Part shown: positions 10,101 to 22,500 of the stretch, one piece after another
Layout: the number at the start of each line of letters is the position of its first letter
Position numbering within the stretch: the stretch's first letter is position 1
From: Silene conica
Taxonomy: Eukaryota > Streptophyta > Magnoliopsida > Caryophyllales > Caryophyllaceae
Reading direction: 5' to 3'
DNA: 64,000 nt
NCBI GenBank assembly: GCA_029255685.2
Contig: CM055314.2
Location: 3,924,399 to 3,988,398 of the forward strand
Notes under the pieces: model-generated
The model's database searches: none
What the model was told of the DNA's origin: nothing
Seen by the model: only the letters and a program-made list of their open reading frames with translations
Translations under genes and position numbers: made by a program

Positions 10101-13100
10101 TTGTGAAGTAAATATCCCTTCCTATGTTTTCCTATGTGTTACTCCCGCCATCCCATATTTACCATCTGCATATTACTTTGGTGGTCAAACGATGTTGACA
10201 TTGACTGATTTTGCTTTAACGGTAAATGATAGTTAAAAGTTTACAACCAACAAGGCTTCCAACTTTTAAAGTTAGAGTTAGTTTGAGTAAGTGAAACCAT
10301 GAGAAATTTCACCTTGTATTTCTACATTTATTTGGGGAATTTGATTGTCAAAGGTTCCAAGCTCACTAAAGCTGAGTTGACCAGAAAAGGTTCAATGGGG
10401 ACAAGAAAATTTGAGATGGAGGGAGTGTTATTTTGTAATCAATTCACGCTGCTTTTGGTTTACTCTAGTTTTCTTTCCTTCTTTCTTCTAATTCCTTCTT
10501 ATCTCTTTATTTATTTACTTATCTATTTACGAGTATTTATTTATTTATTTTATATGCCCTTCTCCTCTTTTCATCCTTTAGTTGGTTCTACTATTCTCTA
10601 TGACAGTTCCTAATTCATCATAGTTTATGTCCTGTAGGCTCGTAGATTCAAGAGACATTGTGGAGTTGCAGATGAAGCAATCCGATTGTGAGATATTAAT
10701 CCGTAAGAAGGAGGCCATAATACAATCAGCGCCTGCACCTATGGTGATGATGCAGTCACCTTCTCCACAAACTGCAGCTCCCTCATATGCTTCTGCCCCA
10801 GTTGCCGCTCCTTCGGCTTCTCCAGTATCTCCAGCATCTCCAGCATCTGCTCCACCTGTTCCAAAGCCAGCCACATCAACAGTTCCTCCTCTTAAGAGCC
10901 CTATGGCTGGGACATTCTACCGAAGCCCTTCTCCTGGTTCCCCAGCATTTGTGAACGTAATCTTTTCCTTCTCACCTTTACTAAAAATGTAGTATTTCCG
11001 TCATCCCATTCTGGCAACCAAGAGTGAGCCATTACTTTTCTAACGAACAAACTGCCTTTTTGAATGTAAACCAATAGTCAGCCGTAACGTTTTTAAATGG
11101 ATTCTTAACTTTCCCTGGCAGCAGAGTTCGTGGATTGGACCGGTCTGGGTCGCCAAGTCAGGCACCTGGACCACAAATGACCTCCATTCCTGTACGGTCG
11201 AACTGGTTTGGGGAGTGGGATCCAAACTCCAAACCGTGTATAAGTGGTTTGGTTGTCCTCATTTGACATTGGTGGATACTCTTTGTTGTCTTGTCGACTT
11301 TGACTGTTGTTATCTCGGTATATTCAATAATTTCAACTTCTTAAAAACAATGATACAAACGTGGTACCTTTTATAAATCAAGTATGGCAAGTTTACATTG
11401 CGTCTCTACTGACGACTTATACGTGGTGGTGGTCATGGTCAAAGTTGACAATGGTTGGCCACCGAAAATGGGATGGAGGTAATAGTGCCTTGAATATCAG
11501 ATTTGCTTGTTGAAGTCCTATGACCTTGTTTTGGTGTTTAGGTTGGAGATAAAGTGCAAAAAGGACAGGTTCTATGTATTATTGAGGCCATGAAGTTGAT
11601 GAATGAAATTGAAGTAAGTTTTACGTTTCTTACTTATGGTCTATAGGCATCATGGATTCATTGAACCATTGGAATTGAAGCTTGTTAGATTGAAATGTTG
11701 CACCTAGTGCGATTGAGCATGATTTAACAGGCATGACCTTCTTGTTTTCAATTGTGATAAAGGGGCGATATGAAAAAATCTAATGTAAATTCTCTTTATA
11801 CACCTTTGCCCACGTAGCTTATTAAGGTATCTTATTAAATAGACAACATTCCGGCATATTCTCTTCTTGTTGTGTCCACCAACAAGTTACCAGCAAGAGG
11901 CTGAAGCCTGAAGTTGTTCGACATTGTCCTGATTGTATAGATTATGGTAGGTGAGAAACTTAGAATTACATGAAACTATTCATGTCTTCAAATTTACACC
12001 ATCTTCCTCCAACACTTCACTTAGCTGTCGTGTCGCGTGTCCGACACGATACTTCGACACATAGACCTCAAGATAGAAAAATTTGACAAAAGACCCATAT
12101 CCGACGCTCTGACACATACTAGAAACTGCACCATGTCGGAGAGTCGCAGTAACACAAGTATTACATATGCTAACACCTTCAAGGTAATCTGGGGTTCTGG
12201 ACATGTAGTTTTTCTGACTGTTATGTACTTGGTATCAAAGAACATTTGGTATCAAAGAATCATCTGTTATCTCTGTGTCCTTTTGTTTTCTTGTGACAAT
12301 ATTGACAGTATTTTGGAAAGAATCCTGCCTTTATTGGTGTCATATTGAAGAAAAGTTATGCAGTGCTGCAGTGGGTATATTACTTGACTGTTAGAGGTGA
12401 CTTAATCTTGCAAAGATGGCCATGACTGTTATGATTGTGTAGGAATCTACTAGACTGCAATCTCAAATAAGCTTCAGTTTTTACTTCAGTTCTAAACGCT
12501 GTTTCACGCCATTTTCTTGCATTATTTAATGGTATTCTGCTGGCAGTCGAACGCAGACTTTGTTGCTACCCAAAGATTGTTCCCGTGCTTATGTTTTGCT
12601 GTGTATCTGACCTGTTTATTAATTATGAGATGATGAGCACTGTTTTTCCATGGTTTCATTCTCTGAGGAACTGGTCTTTACATTGTCCTGCAAATTTCAA
12701 ATTCTGATTCAACTTTCTGTTCATAGGCTAATCAATCGGGAACAGTTGTTGAAGTTCTTGCAGAAGATGGAAAACCTGTTAGCTTAGACACTGTAAGTTT
12801 CCTCCTCAATATTATTCCTACAAAAGCTTCAATAGATATATTTAGGCCCTGTTCTTTCAGGCTTATTTTCAGCTTCTTTGAATTTTGGTTGGTTGTATTC
12901 CGTTAAGTTTTATTTACGTTCAATCAATTATTTTCAATTAATCTCTTCACAAAAGTAACTTTTCATTCAACTAAATTCACTCCACCTCAGTTCCACTCAA
13001 TTTAGTTCAATTAAACTCTACTCCAATTTATTCAATTCGGCTCGTTTCAGTCGAAAAGAACAGGACTTAGTATGCCTCATTGTCGTATACTCTAACAAGT

Positions 13101-13322
13101 TATATAATATTAACTCTTTTTAAATTCTTTTGCTTTGCTTATTGTTCATGAGAAAATATGTTTCACTTTTAGGGTGTACAAAATACTGGCAACATTTTAC
13201 ACTGGATAACCGAATATAAAAACACGATTTCTCATATAAAAACTTGTTTTCTTCATTCTATTGCAAACAATTAGAATCTTGTGTTATTCCTTTTTCAGCC
13301 CCTGTTCGCCATTCAGCCCTAG
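7161..13322 (+). CDS. CAC1: Biotin carboxyl carrier protein of plastid acetyl-CoA carboxylase
   Basis: BCCP carries the biotin that shuttles CO2 from biotin carboxylase to carboxyltransferase in the plastid heteromeric acetyl-CoA carboxylase, the first committed step of fatty acid synthesis. Exons: 7161-7346, 9811-9867, 9953-10107, 10638-10956, 11542-11613, 12727-12792, 13299-13322; together 292 aa, no internal stop. The N-terminus is Ser/Thr/Arg-rich with an RRRRHFF stretch, as in a chloroplast transit peptide. Then come EESISEF and [14 protein letters not shown], a Pro/Ala linker, [11 protein letters not shown], and the biotinyl domain with [10 protein letters not shown] (biotin Lys at about residue 257). 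The C-terminus is PLFAIQP. Length and order match plant BCCP; BCCP1 versus BCCP2 is not decided. Introns 1, 3, 4 and 6 carry MITEs, and the last exon is duplicated downstream. Confidence 0.93.
9398..9682. mobile_element. hAT-like MITE in BCCP intron 1
   Basis: The ends read TTAAGGGCCGGGTGTTTCG and CGAACAAACAACCCCTAAG, which are imperfect inverted repeats of the GGGG-TGTTTGG type seen in hAT-related MITEs. The interior is rich in GGAATGGATT and its complement. A related left end occurs at 13911. Confidence 0.55.
10142..10428. mobile_element. Stowaway-like MITE in BCCP intron 3
   Basis: The left end reads TA-CTCCCGCCATCCCATATTT and the right end GAGATGGAGGGAGTG-TTA. These are Stowaway-style termini flanked by TA. 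The ends match only partly, so it is a degenerate copy. Confidence 0.5.
10990..11484. mobile_element. MITE in BCCP intron 4
   Basis: The left end AGTATTTCCGTCATCCCATT and the right end AATGGGATGGAGGTAATAG are inverted repeats extending about 30 bp. The element fills almost the whole of intron 4. Confidence 0.5.
12844..13069. mobile_element. MITE of the CCTGTTCTTT family (copy A), BCCP intron 6
   Basis: The ends are GGCCCTGTTCTTTCAGG and CGAAAAGAACAGGACTTAG in inverted orientation. The interior is AT-rich with repeated TCAATT/AACTGAA-like words. It is highly similar along its length to 48105-48328 and more distantly to 49053-49261. Confidence 0.65.
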
Positions 13323-13811
13323 AGATGTTACGTCAACAAGGAAACTGGAAACCGTTAGAATGAGGCCGTGAAGGTTGTTTGTTTAGAACTCTTTCCTAAG
13401 CTTGTAGACCTATTTATTCCAAGCAAAATGAGATACCACTTAGTAAGAGAAGGAACATATAACATTATTTTTTCTCCCTCGTAGAGATAGTTATCAGAGG
13501 GGTTGTCGATTTTTCGTCAATGTTGTTTGCTGTCCGTTCAGGTTTTGCTCGATTTAGTAGAATAGATTTTACTCTTTATCATTGTGTATTTTCTTATAGA
13601 TATCGAAGTTGTTCATCTTCTTTCTAGGTCATTACTTTCGTCTCGTTTGTATTGTTTTATTTGATGTCCAGTTTGATCTATCAAAGTAATCTTGTTTTCA
13701 TGTTTTTTCCTCTGTAAAGAACTGATAAAGTCGACAGCCAGAATGGGAACTATATGAAATATGAATGAGAACAGCAAGAGTAATTAGTTTTTTTTTTTTT
13801 GGACAATTGTA
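13211..13811 (+). repeat. Direct repeat, copy 1: BCCP last exon and 3' UTR
   Basis: Contains the end of intron 6, the final coding exon (13299-13322) and about 490 bp of 3' flank ending in a T-run. It is repeated with few differences at 14678-15609. Confidence 0.88.
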
Positions 13812-13910
13812 AATTAAGGTTCTACAACCGCATGGCCACTTTTGCTAAACCATGCGCAATAGAGTCAAGGTTTCGAGGAATAAAACTAAAACATAAAGAG
13901 TGAAACAAAC

Positions 13911-14095
13911 TAAGGGGGCATTTGGTTGAGTCATTTGGAATGGATTGGAATGGATTTCACCCATTCTAGTGTTTGGTTGAGCCTTTCTGGAATGAAGTTT
14001 GATATCCAAGGGGTTCTAAATCCATTCCAACCCCTAGGAATCCCATACTCATGTCTCATCCCAAGATTTCAACTCCATTCCTCCCCATCCCAAGT
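13911..14095. mobile_element. Left part of an hAT-like MITE
   Basis: Starts CTAAGGGGGCATTTGGTTGA and continues with the same GGAATGGATT-rich interior as the element at 9398-9682. Its right terminus is not visible because it runs into the AT-rich array that follows. Confidence 0.45.
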
Positions 14096-14520
14096 TACGT
14101 ATTTTTTATAAAATATTTTATGTGTATTTTCATAAAATATGTTATGTGGATTTTTTCATAAAAAAGAGTTACGTATTTTTCATAAAACATTTCATGTGGC
14201 TTTTTTTCATAAAATATTTTATGTGGATTTTTTTCAAAAAAATAGTTGCATATTTTTTTCAAAAAACATGTTATGTGGATTTTTTTCATAAATATTTTAT
14301 GTGAATTTTTTCGTAAAACATTTTATCTGGATTTTTTTTTTATAAAACATTTTATGCGTATTTTTGTCATAAAACATTTTATGTGGATTTTTTTCATTAA
14401 ACATTAAACGTTGATTTTTTCGTAAAACATTTTATGTGCATTTTTTCATAAAATATTTTATGTGGTTTTTTCATAAAAAAAAGTTGCGTATTTTTCATGA
14501 AACATTTTATGTGGATTTTT
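14096..14520. repeat. AT-rich degenerate minisatellite
   Basis: Roughly a dozen degenerate repeats of about 30-36 bp built on CATAAAACATTTTATGTGGA plus a T-run. Small frames on either strand here are artefacts of the repeat. Confidence 0.7.
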
Positions 14521-14677
14521 TCAGTCTTAGAATAATTTTGCTATTGTCGTATTATATGAACATGGGTTATTTGATATTTATGGATTAAGTTGAATTTTGC
14601 CTTTGTTGTAGTTAATTTTAATTCAAAATAATATAATTGTAGTTATCTATGATGAAGAATATGAAATAATTTGAAAT

Positions 14678-15609
14678 CGAATATAAAAACACGATTTCTC
14701 ATATAAAAACTTGTTTTCTTCATTCTATTGCAAACCTTTAGAATCTTGTGTTATTCCTTTTTCAGCCCCTGTTCGCCATTCAGCCCTAGAGATGTTACGT
14801 CAACAAGGAAACTGGGAACCGTTAGAATGAGGCCGTGAAGGTTGTTTGTTTAGAACTCTTTCCTAAGCTTGTAGACCTATTTATTCCAAGCAGAATGAGA
14901 TACCACTAAGTAAGAGAAGGAACATATAACATTATTTTTTCTCCCTCGGAGATAGTTATCAGAGAGGTTGTCAATTTTTCGTCAATGTTGTTTGCTGTCC
15001 GTTCAGGTTTTGCTCGATTTAGTAGAATAGATTTTACTCTTTATCATTGTGTATTTTCTTATAGATATGAAGTTGTTCATCTTATTTCTAGGTCATTACT
15101 TCGTCTCATTTGTATTGTTTCATTTTGATGTCCAGTTTGATCTCACAAAAAGTATTATACCAGCAGATGTATAACAGTATCGTACAACCATGATGTATTT
15201 TATTGAGCTTATGTGTATATTTGTTGAGCTTTTAAATTATTTTGAATTATATTTTAGTTTTTTATATTAAATTTAAAATATAGTTCAACTTATATGTATT
15301 GTGTTTTAGTTGTATAATAATTTTCGATTCTCAATATTTTCTCAAGGAGTTCATAAATTTTAACATATAGCTCATATTCTTTCTAATAAAGCTCGAATTT
15401 TCTATTAAAAAGCTCAAAATATGTACAGAAAATTGTATATCTCTGGTGGTATAATCTGCTTATTGAGTTTGATCAATCAAAGTAATCTTGTTTTCATGTT
15501 TTTTTTCTCTGTAAAGGACTGATAAAGTCGACAACCAGAGTTGAATAGGAACTATATGAAGTATGAATGAGAACAGCAAGGGTAATTAGATTTTTTTTTG
15601 ACAATTGTA
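14678..15609 (+). pseudogene. Duplicated BCCP terminal exon and 3' UTR (copy 2)
   Basis: A second copy of 13211-13811, with a T-run acceptor ending in CAG at 14765 and an identical 24-base coding exon (14766-14789, PLFAIQP then stop). It is interrupted by a 323-bp insertion at 15144-15466 and resumes at about 15467. As the exon and acceptor are intact, it could serve as an alternative last exon giving the same protein with another 3' UTR. Whether it is used cannot be told from sequence. Confidence 0.8.
15144..15466. mobile_element. MITE inserted in the duplicated BCCP tail
   Basis: The uninterrupted copy 1 shows the empty site. The insertion is flanked by GTTTGATCT (15135-15143) and GTTTGATCA (15467-15475), an 8 of 9 match that fits a target site duplication. 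The ends AGTATTATACCAGCAGATGT and GGTGGTATAATCTGCTT are imperfect inverted repeats. TSD length suggests a MULE- or hAT-related MITE. Confidence 0.78.
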
Positions 15610-16539
15610 TGACAATCATTACCAACGCATCAATAACAAACCACTCTTATCTAAATTTCCAATAAAACTAAACCCAAGAAAGATATAAACATATAAGGGA
15701 CAAAAAACTCTGAAAATGGAGATGGACAAATGAACCTCACCAAAAGAAAGACTTTTATTAATTAATTCATAATTTTGTATACTAATGATCCATAGGTAAC
15801 CTTAGAAGCCCAAATTTAATTGATGGAGGCTAAGGTTTTTAGAGAGAAAAATAAAATAGAGAACATCTATTTTTGACCTTCTTGATCAAACACGTATGAT
15901 TATATAACCCGAAATACCAAATTTAAGAGACAACAATCTTGCATTTTTCCAAAATTCCATTCATAGCAAAAAGAAAAAGATGCCCAGTATTTCTTTATTT
16001 AGCTTCTTATTATGCGCCTTTAGGACACATGTTATAAATAAAGTCGAGGGGGTAATTGCCATCTGTAATATCAGTAAGTCTGGCTTCAGACGTTATTATC
16101 CGTTTTAAGCTTAAGACGGGTCAAATATTATCAAGTGTGAGTATTAAAGACAAAAAAATTGTGACAAGTGGGATGATTGGATATGTATTTAAGCCGTCTT
16201 ACACGGATAATGATAGTTTGAAACAATTTGTGAGGTAATATAGTGCGCTAATTTGAAAGGTGGGTTCGCAAATTCAGCATTTGATACTTGACTTGAATTG
16301 CCGACTTGATAATCATCTTCCCCACCGCTCCAGACCCTGCCCCATTCAACACATCATCAAAATCGACACCTAAACCACCCTCTACAAATTCGCATTTTAG
16401 AGTTTGAACAAGGTAGATGGTCTGGTTTTCTGTCACTTTCAGAAAACAAAAACCCCTGAAAATGACAATCATCCTTGATTCTCAAACAAATCACCGCCAT
16501 TAAAACAAACAAACAAACCAACCAGAAAACCTGGGAAAA
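15610..16539. other. Upstream region of the MFS gene, with a small MITE-like repeat
   Basis: AT-rich non-coding sequence. At about 16090-16215 the motifs TTATCCGTTTTAAG and GCCGTCTTACACGGATAAT are inverted and suggest a short MITE. No TATA box or start site could be assigned with confidence. Confidence 0.35.
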
Positions 16540-19500
16540 ATGAAGGCGGAAAAGTTGACGTTAATACTAGTAAATTTAGCAGGAATAATGGAGAAAGCAG
16601 ATGAATCATTATTACCAGGTGTATACAAAGAAGTTGGTCAAGCACTTCATGCTGATCCAACTCAATTAGGATCACTTACTCTCCTTCGTTCTATTGTTCA
16701 ATCTGCGTGTTACCCACTTGCTGTTTATCTTTCTGCTCGTCATAATCGTGCTCATGTTATTGCTCTCGGTGCTTTTCTCTGGGCTTCTGCTACTTTTCTT
16801 GTTGCATTATCCACCACTTTTTCTCAGGTTAATTCTTTTTAACAATGTTATTTCTGCTTCGTTTCGGGTTTTTTGGGTAATTCATGATGTAATCTGAAGT
16901 GGGTTTGTTTTGATTTTTTGTTTGAAGGGGTCTTTGATTTAATTTAGTCGGTTAACTAAACCGGGTCAATTAGCATTTTCATTGCATTCTGCTTGAATGT
17001 CTGTAATTTAACACAAATTCAAACTTGCCACTTGTCAAATATTTCCCATTTGAGTAGGAAAAGACAAGCCTATGCTTTGTCTTATCTAAGCAAGTTGCAA
17101 AACTTGAGCGTTAGAAGGTTGCGACGGATATATCCGGCCGGCGCAAGAGAGACTTACTGGTAATTTAAATGGTTTTAATGTTAGTCAGGTTGGTTTTTGT
17201 TTATTGTGTGATTGTTGGACTTGTGGGTCGGCTGGATTGTTGAATTGTTGGGAAGTATGTGTGGATTGATGGGCCAATGTTGAAATGTGGTATGGTTTGG
17301 GTTGAATATTTGGATGTTGGAGTAGTGGTATGAATTTTGGTGGAAATGTCATGACTTCGTCAGTTCAGCCTAGTGTGTCTAGACTGTAGTTATGATCTTG
17401 ATCAAGAGAGTAATGGTGAATTGGTGATTCGAGTAGGCGTGGTTTCTGTTTGGAGCTTTGATCCATGGTTCACTGGATAAATGGCGAGGGCCGGAAGGAG
17501 TAAGGAAGAAGTGTTGCAACTGCTGGAGTTGTTTGGGTTAGAGCATGTACAATAGGAAAAGGTGGTGAATACTTGTTTTTGATCTCCATTTACGATCTTT
17601 CCATGTGAGAAAAAACCAATTTACGTCCAAAATAGCAAAACGCTTATAGTTACTCGTCTTGTAATAGTACCACTTCATTCATTTTATATTTGAAAAATAA
17701 ATTAATACTTCCTCCATTTTTATATAATGTACCCATTTTATTAAAATACTACACTCATATATTCAGCAAATGGGAACATTATATAAAAACGGAGGATAGT
17801 AACAAAATTGGTTTGAGTTTTTTGCTTGTTATGATCCATTGCTCATGGGAGAGCATGGAGACTACCGTTCGTTTTTCTACATGAAGAGCGTATGGAAACA
17901 ATGTACTTTGGATAAAAACACTAACTTTTGTTCTCTAATAATGAGGCTTGAGGACGGCCTTTGAGCTCACCTTGGGCTTGAAGAACTCCTGTTGTTCATG
18001 CTCTTACGCCCTTTTTTTTTGTACACTTGCCCTTGTTCAATATGTCTGCAATTTAGTAGGGAATCACTTCCATTTGTTTGAGTTTGAAAACATTCATAAT
18101 TTCAAAGATGATGATTTGAAATTCAGCTTTAGTTGCAAAATGCCTTATGTGATATTGGGATTTGATATTGTGTCGTGGATTTTAGTGTGAAATTTGGTGG
18201 AGATGTGTTGCATATATTATAATGATAAGCTTATGCAAATGCATTTTGTACCAGACCATGTCATGCCTTTAACCTAGTGTCTCCAGTGAAGATCTTGACT
18301 AAGATAGAGGAATGGTGCTTCGAGAGTTGTGCTGTTTCTTATAGACCCTTCATCCTTTTGATTCATTGGAGATGGCAATCAGTGTTACTTTTCAAGCAAT
18401 TTGATTTTCAATCTAGGAAGGGCCCACAAATTGTTAAATGTGAATCACCGGGGATGTGGATAAAACATAGGTGCCACACAAGTAGAAGTATCTTATGAGA
18501 TCAATATCTTTTTCTCGGTGGAGTGAGTGGTGCTCTAGATCAAGTTTGTGCACATGAAACAGCTCTTGAAGCATCTGAACTTCTTTTTACATTAAATAGC
18601 AAATGATTGTCCCCGTTCTCATTAAAGAATGACTTAGAAACGGTCTGTGTTATTGCTAGGGAAATGGTGACGACGATGATGATGAATTAGGACGGGAAGG
18701 GGGTTACACCATTTTTGTTTATTTGCTGCCTATGTCGTCATCCTACATCATAATGCTTAGTTTACCATTGTTTAATTCTTCAAATTAATATCAGTAATGA
18801 ATCTTAGGAGACTAATTGATAAAATATTGTCTCTCTTTGCGCTCTATGTTTTCGTCATCTCCTCATTCTTTACTGGTCATATTTTTATTACTTTGTACTA
18901 TTCATCAGTTATTTTGCATAGGTTGCTATATCAAGAGCGCTTAATGGAATAGGACTCGCTATTGTTGCTCCTGCTATTCAGTCTCTTGTGGCCGACTCTA
19001 CTGACGAGACCAATCGAGGAACAGCATTTGGTTGGTTGCAGTTGACAGCTAATATTGGCGCAATTTTGGGTGGCCTTTGTTCAGTATTAATTGCTCCGTT
19101 TACATTGTTGGGAATTCCAGGCTGGAGGATATCTTTCCACATCGTCGGAATAATCAGTGTTTTTGTTGGTATATTAGTCCGGATATATGCCAAAGATCCC
19201 CATTTCTCTAGTGACAACCCTAATCCGCATAGCCACAATCCCAATGCATCATTCAAGGTGCAAGTGAAAGAATTAGTAAATGAAGCCAAATCAGTCATAA
19301 AGATACCGTCTTTCCAAATTATTGTGGCGCAGGGTGTTATGGGCTCGTTTCCTTGGTCTGCTTTGTCATTTGCTCCAATGTGGTTGGAGCTCACAGGCTT
19401 TTCTCACACTACAACAGCATTCCTGCTTGGGCTGTTTACTATAGCCGGTTCAGTAGGAGGATTGTTCGGAGGATGGCTTGGAGACAGGATGTCAGGGCGT

Positions 19501-22500
19501 TTACCGAAAGCTGGCAGGATAATACTTGCTCAGATAAGCTCGGGGTCAGCAATTCCTCTGACAGCTCTGCTTTTATTGGTTTTGCCAGATGACCCTTCCA
19601 CTGCTGTCATGCATGGTTTGGTGTTTTTTATCACGGGATTTTTCATATCCTGGAATGCTCCTGCTACAAACAAGTATGCTTCATAATCTGCTTCTCTCTT
19701 TATGTTGTTTGTTTGTGAAAATCATGTCCTCATTCAATCCTTCCCGATGAAAAGTCTAATGAATGAATGTTAATGAAAATGTATGGACTAATCGAACTAA
19801 GTTCAACCCTTTTACTCTGTCTTGGGAGCGATTCTCATATAAGGCCGTGGGTAGTACCGTAGTGGCATGGTTATCGTTATTTCTTTGTCCAAGTTTCTAA
19901 AAAAAACTTTTCACTTTTCCTCGAGGTTTTGGTAAATGCCATGTTTTATGACCTTGAGATTTCACAAATCACTTCGCTCACTTAAGGTTTAAGAATTAGT
20001 GTTTATTTTGTTTGAACAATTTGTTTTATTATGAATTGTTGTAATTATAATTATTTTGTGGTTTGTAAACTTTATTTATAAGTTGCTATAAGACTTTTTA
20101 ACACTTTGTACACTCTTTTTGTTTCTTTTAAACTATGATTTTTAAACCAGCGAAGCTAATAGAGGGTACTTCGACTAAAACATCGTCTCTAATGGACAAG
20201 TAAAAGTGAACTAGTGTATAATAGTGACTTGGTGCAGTTCCATTTGAATGTATCGTTGGAGATTGACGGATTTGGATTTTACCCAAATCCTTAGGATGCG
20301 GATATGGATCTACAAATTTCGTACCCTAAGGATAAGGGTAGGATGTGGATATACCATTTTAAAATGGATCTGGATCCTATAGAATCTTGTCCAGATCCTA
20401 CCCATTGCCATCTCTACGTACAACCTAATCTATCGTATTGAACTTTGACTGAGTTACTGTAGGCACTAAAATTTATTTAAGTGTCGAAAATACAGAAATG
20501 AATTGAATTGAGTTAATAAAAAAATAAATTACTCAATTTAATTATCTCTGTCCCTTTTAAAATCAAATTTGGGTCATTCTGAGTTATTCGGGTCCAAACA
20601 GAAGCCAAATTGGGCCAAAATCGTAAACAAACCAAAAATGGGCCCGAAGCCCAAAGCCCAAAGCCCATTGACCCAAAGCCCACCGAAGCCCAAACTTTTC
20701 TCTATAAATAGAGCGAAGTTTGTTCAAAAAAAAAAAGAGGAGGAAACGTAAAGAAAACTCGAAGAAAAGAAAAGCTCTGAAATTCTCTCTGAAAATCTCG
20801 TGAAATTCATCTTACGCAGTCAACAAGCACAACAAATTCGTGCCGCCTGCGCAAGAAAACTCAAACACTCAAACACGAATATTCAAACATTCAAACTTGA
20901 ATATTCAAACATTCAAAACATTCAAGAGAGATTCAAGTCGTTCGACCCTCTCAAGAATACAAGTCAACGTCACGCGTAGAGTGCATCCACCCTCTACACG
21001 CGACCCCCTTCAACAAAAACGCACGCGCACCCCTTAAGTGGATCGTGCACGTGTAACCTGCTTGTTTAGTTAGAATCAGAGGATTATTAGAGATTGTACA
21101 CGAAATTTTCTGATATTAATAAAAACTTATTTTGTTTCTGTGTTTTGTATTTCAGTTACCGTAATACAAAATCCGTCGTTACAAATTTGGTGAACCCGAC
21201 GTGAAAATCTCTACCTCTCATCTCTACAACTTTACAAGTCAAGTCTACTCGACAATGTCTACCAAGCAAGACACATCACCCAACGCTTTTAAGAAGACCT
21301 ACGCAGCTATAGTGCAGGGTACCCCCACTGCTGCTACCTCCCCAGCTGTGCAATCAGTAGGCATCTGCACTAGAGGAATGGCAAAGAAAGCCGCTGTCAA
21401 CGCTGCTGCTACCAGCCTACGCTCTGCGCATGTCCCTACTAGGCCACGCAAGATCTCTGTTGCCTCTATAGCTGCCGCTGCTACAGCTATCCTTTCTGCC
21501 TCCACTTCTTCGCGTGAGGAGACTCGAAGTTTTAAGGTCGACAACAACGCTTCCCCCTGCAAACCTAGGGCGTCGCCAAGAAAGAAGGATGCTTCCACTC
21601 CTATTAGCGCATCAGTCATGGTAATTGCTGGTTCTACACTTGAAGAACAAGTCCAGAACATGAATAAACTTCTTGAAAAGATGATGAAGGAGAACGATGA
21701 AAAGAATAAGAAAATTGATGAACTTCAGAAGGAAGTGGTAGAACTCCGTGACAGGAAGACTCACAGCGAGCCGAGCGATACCGACAAGGATGGTGAAACT
21801 GATGAGGATGCAGATGACAATGGAAAGCCTAACAAGGAGTTTGGCGCCTACACTGAAGAGAAACTTCAGGAGTTGATAGCCAAGACAATCAAAAGACAGT
21901 TAGGTGAGAGCTCGACAAACAGTGGGCGCTACATCAAGCCTTATACTAAGAGGATCGACAGTCTGCGCATGCCTCTTGGGTATCAGCCTCCAAAGTTTCA
22001 ACAGTTCGACGGAAAGGGAAATCCAAAGCAACACATCGCCCACTTCGTCGAGACATGCAACAACGCCGGAACCGAAGGTGATTGTTTGGTAAAGCAGTTC
22101 GTACGCTCACTCAAAGGAATTGCGTTCGATTGGTATACGGATCTGGACTCTGAGTCAATTGACAGCTGGGGTCGCATGGAAGATGAGTTCCTCAACAGAT
22201 TCTATAGCACAAGGCGTATCGTTAGCATGAGTGAATTGACAAATACAACCCAATGGGAAGATGAACCTGTCGTTGACTACATCAACAGGTGGCGCGCACT
22301 GAGTCTAGAATGCAAGGACCGCTTAAGTGAAACCTCAGCAGTCGAGATGTGCATCAATGGGATGAGCTGGGATATTCTCTATATCTTGAAGGGGATCAAA
22401 CCGAGAAGCTTTCAAGAACTGGCGACTCGCGCTCATGATATGGAGATTACAATCAAAGGACGTGACAAGTCTCGATCAACGTCTTCCAAGGCAGCGAGTG

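Noticed and set aside
14095..14304. Small Phe/Lys/Ile-rich frames on both strands
   Set aside because: Products of the AT-rich minisatellite.
21201..21254. gag-pol start at 21201
   Set aside because: The codon is GTG inside the primer binding site region; the first ATG in frame is 21255.
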